Source: Gammaproteobacteria bacterium (lineage in GTDB: Bacteria; Pseudomonadota; Gammaproteobacteria; Pseudomonadales; Azotimanducaceae). From it: a DNA stretch of 5,177 nt. Each line of letters starts with the position of its first letter. Position 1 is the first letter of the stretch. The stretch spans positions 1 to 5,177 of the forward strand of contig QIDL01000353.1 of NCBI GenBank assembly GCA_003228415.1, read 5' to 3'. The position numbers and the translations under genes are program-made. Positions 1 to 4,440 of this stretch are shown here, one piece after another. Below the pieces are notes generated by a model, which made no database searches, was not told the DNA's origin, and was given only the letters and a program-made list of their open reading frames with translations.

Positions 1-138
1 GACGTCGGGGCCAAATGGATAATCCTCCCATGTTTCGGGTCTATCGAGGAGGTATCCGCGCGCTTGTAGTGCGTTCACGGTCAACGGATAGTCGAGCCAT
101 GGCAGGGCTCGGAGATATAGAGCATTTTCAAGATCTGC
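1..138 (-). other. Unassigned open frame, possible partial coding region
   Basis: On the minus strand, the frame that follows the stop codon of the STAS-like gene stays open for 46 codons to the window edge. The translation is well mixed and aromatic-rich, for example the stretch LRALPWLDYPL and later LLDRPETWEDYPFGP. No ATG occurs in this frame after the stop. The only conventional alternative starts are TTG at 82-84 and GTG at 76-78, and neither has a visible ribosome binding site. An ATG overlaps the upstream stop (140-142) but its frame closes after four codons. It could be the 5' end of a neighbouring gene, a decayed gene fragment, or a chance open frame. I do not recognise a family. Confidence 0.25.
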
Positions 139-513
139 TCATCGGATGGTGGAGTTCAACCAGGCTCTGGCGGCGTCGATGTCGTCGTTGAAAATTCTCA
201 CCCGGTGCTGCCAATCGAATGCACCCAGGAGATCCACGGCGAACTGCGTTGCCCGGTATTCACCAAAAACCCAGGCGGTTTTGCGTCCCGCCCTGAGATC
301 GTTGACCATGGTCCGGTTGCGCTCTGACCACTCGGTAACATCCTGTTCGGGTATGGACAGTTCAGACCCTCTGAGGTCCCATAGAACGGGTAACTCCGGG
401 TCAAAATTCGGATGGTTGTACCAGCCCTCCATAGCCTCGGTGATTTCGTCGAGGCCGGTCTCATCGGTGGCTGTGTGGGTGACCAGTTGGTCGGCTATCG
501 CTGTTGAAATCAC
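139..513 (-). CDS. STAS/SEC14-like (SpoIIAA-like) cytoplasmic protein
   Basis: This is a 124-residue soluble protein without a signal peptide or membrane segment. Its pattern fits the small SpoIIAA-like/STAS-SEC14 proteins. It has an N-terminal strand and helix (VTHTATDETGLDEITEAM, residues 11-28), then the core strand LWDLRGS (44-50). A second strand and helix follow (TAWVFGEYRATQFAVDLLGAF, about 79-99), and the end is VRIFNDDIDAARAWL (105-119), which is the usual C-terminus of such proteins. The start is GTG at 511-513, supported by a GAAGG ribosome binding site five bases upstream and by the fact that the N-terminal strand begins here. No partner gene, such as an anti-sigma factor or kinase, lies beside it, so a regulatory role is not shown. 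The family call rests on overall pattern, not on a catalytic motif; the coding call is firmer. Confidence 0.6.
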   Translation of the reverse strand: MISTAIADQLVTHTATDETGLDEITEAMEGWYNHPNFDPELPVLWDLRGSELSIPEQDVTEWSERNRTMVNDLRAGRKTAWVFGEYRATQFAVDLLGAFDWQHRVRIFNDDIDAARAWLNSTIR

Positions 514-518
514 GGTGA

Positions 519-523
519 CCTTC
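519..523 (-). promoter_or_regulatory. Ribosome binding site for the STAS-like gene
   Basis: GAAGG on the minus strand lies five bases before the GTG codon at 511-513. It supports GTG as the start, since no ATG precedes the conserved N-terminus in this frame. Confidence 0.5.
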
Positions 524-544
524 GATCAGCGTGTCAGGCCTCGG

Positions 545-574
545 ATGTTAAACCCACGCCGCCGAGGATATCAA
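545..574 (-). promoter_or_regulatory. Possible sigma-70-type promoter for the STAS-like gene
   Basis: On the minus strand TTGATA (569-574) and TAACAT (545-550) are separated by 18 bases. They match the -35 consensus at five of six positions and the -10 consensus at four of six. The expected transcript start falls about 25 bases before the GTG start codon, a reasonable leader length. This comes from reading by eye only. Confidence 0.33.
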
Positions 575-636
575 TCCGGATCTCAGGCCAACTGCTCGCG
601 ACGGCTCAGGCCGCCCCTTAGGCGATACCTTCCGCC

Positions 637-798
637 CTACAGGCAGTCTTTTGCGTAGTCCACCGCCTCGTTGGCACTCCAATCCGCCTTGGATTTGTCG
701 GCCATGTTTTTGCACCAGGCATCGCTCCCAACCTCCGGGGCGCACGCCCCCAGCATTACCAGCGACATTATGCCCAGCAGACGTTTTATCATATTCAT
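637..798 (-). CDS. DUF3012-family small lipoprotein
   Basis: This 53-residue protein begins with a basic start (MNMIKR) and a short hydrophobic core, followed by a lipobox ending LGAC with the lipidated cysteine at residue 19. The next residues, APEVGSDAWC, are the hallmark of the DUF3012 family. The remainder (NMADKSKADWSANEAVDYAKDC) also matches the family, including two further cysteines at 29 and 52 that could form a disulfide. Length is typical. The mature protein would be about 35 residues, and alanine after the lipidated cysteine fits sorting to the outer membrane by the usual Lol rule. The second ATG (790-792) would give 51 residues; neither start has a strong ribosome binding site. 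It lies 33 bases downstream of the Pmp3-like gene on the same strand, so co-transcription is likely. The family's function is unknown. Confidence 0.85.
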   Translation of the reverse strand: MNMIKRLLGIMSLVMLGACAPEVGSDAWCKNMADKSKADWSANEAVDYAKDCL

Positions 799-818
799 TG
801 ATCGGCTCAGTCTTGTTA

Positions 819-840
819 ACCAGGTGGAATTCTACCTGGT
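819..840. promoter_or_regulatory. Inverted repeat between the Pmp3-like and DUF3012 genes
   Basis: ACCAGGT (819-825) and ACCTGGT (834-840) form a perfect seven-base inverted repeat around a central palindrome GAATTC (827-832). The only mismatch is between 826 and 833. On the transcribed minus strand the hairpin overlaps the stop codon of the Pmp3-like gene (832-834) and is followed by TTAACAAG, not a run of T. It is therefore not a standard intrinsic terminator. It could be an intercistronic stabilising or attenuating hairpin, or a binding site for a dimeric protein. Confidence 0.5.
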
Positions 841-990
841 GATCACCCAGAGGGCATGGATGATTCCAGGTACGTAAAAGATCAGGCACAGGATGATGTT
901 GATCAACAGATCTTTTCCGACGCCGTTTTTCAGGAGTACGGCTACCGGCGGCAGCAGAATGGCCAGAATAATCGACAATATTTTGTTCAT
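832..990 (-). CDS. YqaE/Pmp3-family small membrane protein
   Basis: This is a 52-residue, strongly hydrophobic peptide with two predicted membrane spans, about residues 3-20 and 28-50. They are joined by a short polar turn, KNGVGKD (21-27). The first span carries the PPVAV signature (14-18) and the second the NIILCLIFYVPGIIHALWVI pattern, both diagnostic of the Pmp3/YqaE (UPF0057) family. The length is normal. Members are inner or plasma membrane peptides; yeast Pmp3 affects membrane potential and cation tolerance, and bacterial members are often stress-induced. The start at ATG 988-990 was chosen because the family begins right at this point; the longer open frame upstream has no family similarity. 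The ribosome binding site is weak. The gene is divergent from the M81 gene and is probably the first gene of a unit with the DUF3012 lipoprotein. Confidence 0.9.
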   Translation of the reverse strand: MNKILSIILAILLPPVAVLLKNGVGKDLLINIILCLIFYVPGIIHALWVITR

Positions 991-1011
991 CCGGACGCTA
1001 CTTGGATAGTT

Positions 1012-1039
1012 ACAATACGACGGGACTCTAACATAACAA
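1012..1039 (-). promoter_or_regulatory. Possible promoter for the Pmp3-DUF3012 unit
   Basis: On the minus strand TTGTTA (1034-1039) and TATTGT (1012-1017) are 16 bases apart, and the -10 box is about 20 bases before the Pmp3-like start codon. The match is moderate and was read by eye. The same divergent interval must also hold the promoter of the M81 gene, for which I see no clear boxes. Confidence 0.28.
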
Positions 1040-1098
1040 CCGACCGATTCCGGCGTATCTGGTCCTGTCATACCGCGGTTTGAGGAGGTCGGTCCCAT

Positions 1099-1104
1099 GA
1101 GGAG
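1099..1104 (+). promoter_or_regulatory. Ribosome binding site of the M81 gene
   Basis: GAGGAG lies eight bases before ATG 1113, which fixes this start. A second GAGGAG at 1082-1087 lies nine bases before an out-of-frame ATG at 1097. Confidence 0.7.
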
Positions 1105-1112
1105 AATGCGCC

Positions 1113-2615
1113 ATGGATGTCGTCATCGCCACGATGAGCCACGAAACCAATACGTTTTCGCCTGTAGTTACCGACCTCGAGCGTTTTTCGGGTGGTCGGG
1201 GAAAGTTGCTGTCCGGTAAGGAAGCGCGAGACGTTTACACCGGCACGTCCAGTTGTGTTGGAGGATATCTCCAGGCCGCTGCCGAATTCGGTGGGAATGT
1301 CACTATACCCATTATTGCCGGGGCCCCGCCTTCCGGACCGGTGGAAGCTGAGGCGTTCGAACACATCGTCGGGCAGATCGTGGCTGCTGCCGAGCAGAAT
1401 CCCGACGTGCTCATGCTGGATCTTCACGGTGCCATGGTGACCGACAGCTTCGAGGATGGTGAGGGAGAGTTGTTGAGGCGAGTGCGTGCGGTCGCACCCG
1501 AAACGACTATCGCGGTCGCCCTCGACATGCATGCCAATCTGTATCCGGCCATGGTGGAACATGCAACGCTGATCTCCGGCTATCACACCTATCCACACAT
1601 CGATATGGACGCTACCGCATTGCGCGCCGGGCGCATCGCGCTCAAAACATTCCTGGGAGAGGTTCGGCCTGTCATGGTTTGGGGAAATGCACCCATGCTG
1701 CCTCATGTCATGCGTCAAGGAACGGACGACTTTCCCAATCGGGAGCTGCAGCAGCGGGCGATGGAGATGGAAGCCGAGGGCGCGCTGGCGGTGAGCCTTT
1801 TCACCGGCTTCCCTCATGCCGACATCAACAATGCCGGGCTGTCCGTGGTGGTGGTCACCGATGATGACCAGGAACTCGCTGAGCGATGGCGCGATGAATT
1901 GCTGGAAACGGCCTGGAATGATCGGCAGTCATTCGTCTACCAGGTAGAGCCGTTGGAAAGCTCTGTAGCGCGCGGGGGAGAGCTGGCAGATCGGCAGCCG
2001 GGCGGCCCGGTATTGTTGCTCGATCACTACGACAATACTGCCTCCGGCGGCACCATGGATACGACCGAGGTGCTTGCCGAGATATTGCGCCAGGGACTCG
2101 AAGACGTCGCGGTGTTTGGATTTTTCGATCCGCAAGTCGTCCTCGAGATGGAATCCGCCGGTGTTGGGGCGGAGCTGACGGTGTCCCTTGGTGGCAAGTT
2201 GCCCATGCCGGCACTGGCCCTCCAGAGCAAACCACTCCTCCTGACCGGCAGGGTCGTGCTGTTGTCCGAAGGCCGTTTCCCGGCCACCGTCGCCATGTCT
2301 CGCGGGTTGACCATGAACATGGGTAAGACGGCGGTTCTTCGAGTGGGAACCGTGGACATCGTAGTGGTATCCCGACACATCGAGCCATTCGATCCGGGCT
2401 GCCTCAGAAGCCTGGGAATCGAGCCGACCGAGCGTCGCTATCTGATGCTGAAGTCGCGCATCCACTATCGGGTGGGGTTCATGCCGTTAGTGAAACACGT
2501 CGTGGAATGCGCAGGTCGCGGGGTCTGTACCTCGGACTATTCGGAATTGGAATTCAACAACGTGCGCCGGCCGATCTACCCGTTGGATGGCATCAACTCA
2601 CGAGAGGGGCTTTGA
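1113..2615 (+). CDS. MlrC-like M81 family metallopeptidase
   Basis: This 500-residue protein matches MlrC of the microcystin-degradation pathway and the wider DUF1485/M81 family in length and in both domains. The N-terminal domain shows SHETNTFSP (9-17), LDLHGAMV (102-109), DGEGELLRRV (115-124), LDMHANL (137-143) and YHTYPHIDM (158-166). These His/Asp/Glu-rich motifs are where the zinc site is expected. The C-terminal domain begins around DHYDNTASGGTMDTT (304-318), and continues with FDPQ (338-341), KSRIHYRVGF (447-456) and the terminal RRPIYPLD (485-492). There is no signal peptide, so it is cytoplasmic. MlrC cleaves a linear tetrapeptide, but most M81 proteins occur in organisms that do not degrade microcystin, and no mlrA, mlrB or mlrD gene is visible here. 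The family is secure; the substrate is unknown. The start is supported by GAGGAG eight bases upstream. It stands alone on the plus strand and converges on the TMEM165-like gene 37 bases away. Confidence 0.9.
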   Translation: MDVVIATMSHETNTFSPVVTDLERFSGGRGKLLSGKEARDVYTGTSSCVGGYLQAAAEFGGNVTIPIIAGAPPSGPVEAEAFEHIVGQIVAAAEQNPDVLMLDLHGAMVTDSFEDGEGELLRRVRAVAPETTIAVALDMHANLYPAMVEHATLISGYHTYPHIDMDATALRAGRIALKTFLGEVRPVMVWGNAPMLPHVMRQGTDDFPNRELQQRAMEMEAEGALAVSLFTGFPHADINNAGLSVVVVTDDDQELAERWRDELLETAWNDRQSFVYQVEPLESSVARGGELADRQPGGPVLLLDHYDNTASGGTMDTTEVLAEILRQGLEDVAVFGFFDPQVVLEMESAGVGAELTVSLGGKLPMPALALQSKPLLLTGRVVLLSEGRFPATVAMSRGLTMNMGKTAVLRVGTVDIVVVSRHIEPFDPGCLRSLGIEPTERRYLMLKSRIHYRVGFMPLVKHVVECAGRGVCTSDYSELEFNNVRRPIYPLDGINSREGL

Positions 2616-2657
2616 GGAGCCCTCAGCTCCGTCAGCGTACGATGGAAAACCCTCAAA
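2611..2657. repeat. Inverted repeat across two convergent stop codons
   Basis: TTTGAGG (2611-2617) and CCTCAAA (2651-2657) form a perfect seven-base inverted repeat that contains the TGA of the M81 gene on one side and the TGA of the TMEM165-like gene on the other. A second small hairpin, GGAGC-CCTCA-GCTCC (2616-2630), lies inside. Neither strand shows a T-tract after the stems, so this is a weak candidate for a bidirectional terminator. Confidence 0.3.
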
Positions 2658-2928
2658 TTGCCTGCCAGATAGTCCAGCTGCCGATGACGATGAACGCTGC
2701 GCCGGCGATGAATGACAATATTCGGGTATCGATCTGATCTGCGAGGAAGTTACCAGCCACGACACCGAGCGCCGTGGCGGCGATGAGGGCCATGGATGCG
2801 GCCAGAAAGACCGTCATCGGACCGATTGACTCCCGAGTGGCGAACAGTAGTGTTGCCAGCTGAGTTTTGTCGCCAAGCTCCGCTAGAAAAACGGTTCCAA
2901 AAACGGTGAAGAATACCTTCAGGTCCAT
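2653..2928 (-). CDS. TMEM165/GDT1 (UPF0016) family cation transporter, single-repeat form
   Basis: This 91-residue inner membrane protein has three predicted membrane segments, about residues 3-18, 36-59 and 68-90. The first ends in the family signature ELGDKTQLA (17-25), whose acidic residues form the ion path. GDT1/TMEM165 proteins move Mn2+ or Ca2+ against protons; bacterial relatives act in Mn2+ export. Full-length members carry two such repeats in opposite orientation. This one has a single repeat and would need to form a homodimer or pair with a second small subunit, which is not in the window. The start at ATG 2926-2928 is supported by AAAGGA nine bases upstream. It lies 136 bases downstream of the L,D-transpeptidase gene on the same strand. 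I looked for the Mn2+-sensing yybP-ykoY riboswitch in that gap and found none. The family is secure; the ion transported is inferred. Confidence 0.88.
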   Translation of the reverse strand: MDLKVFFTVFGTVFLAELGDKTQLATLLFATRESIGPMTVFLAASMALIAATALGVVAGNFLADQIDTRILSFIAGAAFIVIGSWTIWQAI

Positions 2929-2937
2929 TCCAGAGTG

Positions 2938-2943
2938 TCCTTT
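2938..2943 (-). promoter_or_regulatory. Ribosome binding site of the TMEM165-like gene
   Basis: AAAGGA on the minus strand, nine bases before ATG 2926-2928, is a good match and supports the 91-residue start. Confidence 0.6.
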
Positions 2944-3064
2944 GTGCGCGTCGTTTGTATGTGTCTTTCGTGTCGGTATTTTGAGTGGGTCTTTTTGAGC
3001 AGGCCCTTTGATGGTTCCCTTTCAGTGGGTTCGGACAGTGACCTGGCATGTCCTGGCGTGGAAC

Positions 3065-3601
3065 TCAGGGCGTGATTTCTATCAACGTACCGACGTCGAC
3101 GAGTTGCCAGATTTCTTCGATATCTTCGTTGCTGACGGCAATGCAGCCATCGGTCCAGTCGAATTCGTATTTGTTCGATACCTTGATCAGTCCCGAGGGT
3201 AGTCCGTGAATCACGATTTGCCCGCCCGGCTTCTCTCCCCGTTCGCTGGCAACTTGAATGTCACGCTCGTTTGGATAGGAGATATGCAGGGAAAGGTGAA
3301 ACGAACTGTTTGGATTTTTGCCGTCGATCAGGTAGATGCCTTCGGGTGTTCGCTTGTCACCCTCGTAGCGTTTGTGACCCTTCGGGTTCAATCCGAGCGA
3401 CACAGGGTAAGTCCGCAACGGTTGACCGGCGGCGAACAGCACAAGTGTCCGCTCGGACTTGTCCACCAGGATTCGATTCGCCTTCTTCGCTTCGGCTTTT
3501 GCGGTACCGGAAAACAGAATCAACGTGACAGCGCAAACAAAACATACGGACGCCGGGGAAACACCGGTCAGGTGCGCGAAGAGGTGTTTCGGTCCGAACA
3601 T
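3065..3601 (-). CDS. L,D-transpeptidase (YkuD domain), exported
   Basis: This 178-residue protein has an N-terminal signal sequence: a basic region, a hydrophobic stretch (about VCFVCAVTLILF, residues 19-30) and a likely signal peptidase site after AKA (residue 37). The YkuD domain follows from about NRILVDKSERTLVLF. Family signatures are TPEGIYLIDGKNPNS (about 85-99), VIHG with the active-site region histidine at 132, and TDGCIAVSN with the catalytic cysteine at 153. Such periplasmic enzymes make 3-3 peptidoglycan cross-links or attach proteins to meso-diaminopimelate, or in some members cut those links. The usual SHGC(I/V)R around the cysteine is TDGCIAV here, a variant I believe is common in one subgroup. 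ATG 3599-3601 was chosen as start; an in-frame TTG at 3605-3607 would add two residues. Neither start has a strong ribosome binding site. Which reaction it performs cannot be told from sequence. Confidence 0.87.
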   Translation of the reverse strand: MFGPKHLFAHLTGVSPASVCFVCAVTLILFSGTAKAEAKKANRILVDKSERTLVLFAAGQPLRTYPVSLGLNPKGHKRYEGDKRTPEGIYLIDGKNPNSSFHLSLHISYPNERDIQVASERGEKPGGQIVIHGLPSGLIKVSNKYEFDWTDGCIAVSNEDIEEIWQLVDVGTLIEITP

Positions 3602-3640
3602 CGTCAATCACTCAACATCGTGTCGGTTTGAGAAGGGTGA

Positions 3641-3669
3641 ACTATGCGCAATTCCCCGCCGGGTCGCAA
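3641..3669 (-). promoter_or_regulatory. Possible promoter for the L,D-transpeptidase gene
   Basis: On the minus strand TTGCGA (3664-3669) and CATAGT (3641-3646) are exactly 17 bases apart, each matching the sigma-70 consensus at four of six positions. The -10 box lies about 40 bases before the ATG at 3601. The TMEM165-like gene further downstream shows no obvious promoter of its own and may be read from here. Confidence 0.33.
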
Positions 3670-3704
3670 CGATGGATAGCAACGTTCGAAGTCTCGTTTC
3701 TCCT

Positions 3705-3764
3705 GCCTTATCAAATACAGCCTTATCAAATACAGCCTTATCAAGTACCGCCTTATTCAGAGGA
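3705..3764. repeat. 15-base tandem repeat at the 3' end of the cyclase gene
   Basis: The unit GCCTTATCAAATACA occurs perfectly at 3705-3719 and 3720-3734. A third copy at 3735-3749 has two changes (GCCTTATCAAGTACC). A decayed fourth copy at 3750-3764 (GCCTTATTCAGAGGA) contains the stop codon of the cyclase gene. Read on the minus strand in the frame of that gene, each full copy carries TGA followed by TAA, so seven stop codons occur in register including the gene's own TAA. The identity of two copies suggests recent slippage or duplication. Confidence 0.9.
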
Positions 3765-4424
3765 TCCCTGGCGCTCGATCACTGCATAGGCTCGTACCGG
3801 AAAAGTGCCGAACGATTTCACCTTGACCGGAACCGCATGAAATTTGAATGTCAGTTCTGCCAGCCGCTCCAGGTTGCATAGATGCTCCACGATGGGAATG
3901 TCGGCACCCAGCAAGGTGGTGTGCACGGGTCGCTCGCCGCCGCTGGTGTCGTCAATATTGAGTGAGTCGATACCCACCAGCGCGGCGCCATTGTCTCGTA
4001 AATGCCGCGCAGCTGCGCCGGTCAAAAATGGATGGCCAGACAGGTAGGCGGGTGTTGCCCAGTGTTCCGCCCAGCCGGTATCAATCAGCACCGCCTTCCC
4101 CGCCACGTCGAAATTCCGAAAAGCATCGGATCCAATGGCCTTTCGTCGATCCGTACGGATGACGATTCCGGGGAGATCGGCAAGGGATTCCAGAAGCAGA
4201 GCGGCGAGATCCTTGCCCTCTGCGAAACGATGGAAGGGTGCGTCCACATAGGTGCCGGTGTTGGCGACCATGTCGATACGACCGATATGGAAGCTGGTCC
4301 CTTCCGCGTAGATCGCCTTTGAGGCTTCGCGGCTCAGATAATCGCAGACCAGCGGTCCAGGTAGCCCTGGGTAGGTGATCATACCGTCTTCGATGGTATG
4401 GCTTAAGTCGATGAGGGTGCTCAT
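3753..4424 (-). CDS. Cyclase-family protein (kynurenine formamidase-like fold), divergent metal site
   Basis: This 223-residue protein belongs to the cyclase family (PF04199), which includes KynB-type formamidase and isatin hydrolase. Visible signatures are LIDLSHTIEDGMITYPG (4-20), the segment NTGTYVDAPFH (55-65), GIDSLNIDD (151-159), and HTTLL...IPIVEHLCNL (168-185). In KynB the metal site uses two histidines and an aspartate of HxGTHxDxPxH plus a later His and Glu. Here Asp61, His65, His168 and Glu180 are present, but the first two histidines are Asn55 and Tyr59. The substrate is therefore unclear. ATG 4422-4424 matches the usual family N-terminus, but its AAGGAG (4425-4430) directly abuts the ATG, which is too close for normal use. 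An in-frame TTG at 4434-4436 would give 227 residues. It lies 4 to 16 bases after the ilvD stop, so the genes are probably co-transcribed and coupled. Confidence 0.88.
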   Translation of the reverse strand: MSTLIDLSHTIEDGMITYPGLPGPLVCDYLSREASKAIYAEGTSFHIGRIDMVANTGTYVDAPFHRFAEGKDLAALLLESLADLPGIVIRTDRRKAIGSDAFRNFDVAGKAVLIDTGWAEHWATPAYLSGHPFLTGAAARHLRDNGAALVGIDSLNIDDTSGGERPVHTTLLGADIPIVEHLCNLERLAELTFKFHAVPVKVKSFGTFPVRAYAVIERQGSSE

Positions 4425-4440
4425 CTCCTTTACCAATCAC

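Noticed and set aside
15..191. Plus-strand 58-codon frame near the left edge
   Set aside because: It is Arg-rich, lacks a ribosome binding site and overlaps the STAS-like gene antisense.
599..625. Possible terminator hairpin after the DUF3012 gene
   Set aside because: A short GC-rich stem with a CTGA loop can be drawn on the minus strand, but no T-tract follows and the stem includes a wobble pair.
146..658. 170-codon plus-strand frame over the STAS-like gene
   Set aside because: It is Ser/Arg/Pro-rich and without domain features; the minus-strand STAS-like reading has a ribosome binding site and a family-like pattern.
856..1083. Plus-strand frame opposite the Pmp3-like gene
   Set aside because: It is antisense to a gene with clear Pmp3 family signatures and has no features of its own.
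1068..1817. 249-codon minus-strand open frame opposite the M81 gene
   Set aside because: It is antisense to a well-supported gene, rich in His, Arg and Gly, with no recognisable motif.
2929..3064. Possible yybP-ykoY Mn2+ riboswitch before the TMEM165-like gene
   Set aside because: None of the conserved G-rich loop sequences of that riboswitch are present, and the leader appears unstructured.
3459..3881. Plus-strand frame with repeated ALSNT pentapeptides
   Set aside because: The pentapeptides come from the 15-base tandem repeat. The frame overlaps the L,D-transpeptidase and cyclase genes antisense and does not have the A(D/N)LxX pattern of pentapeptide-repeat proteins.
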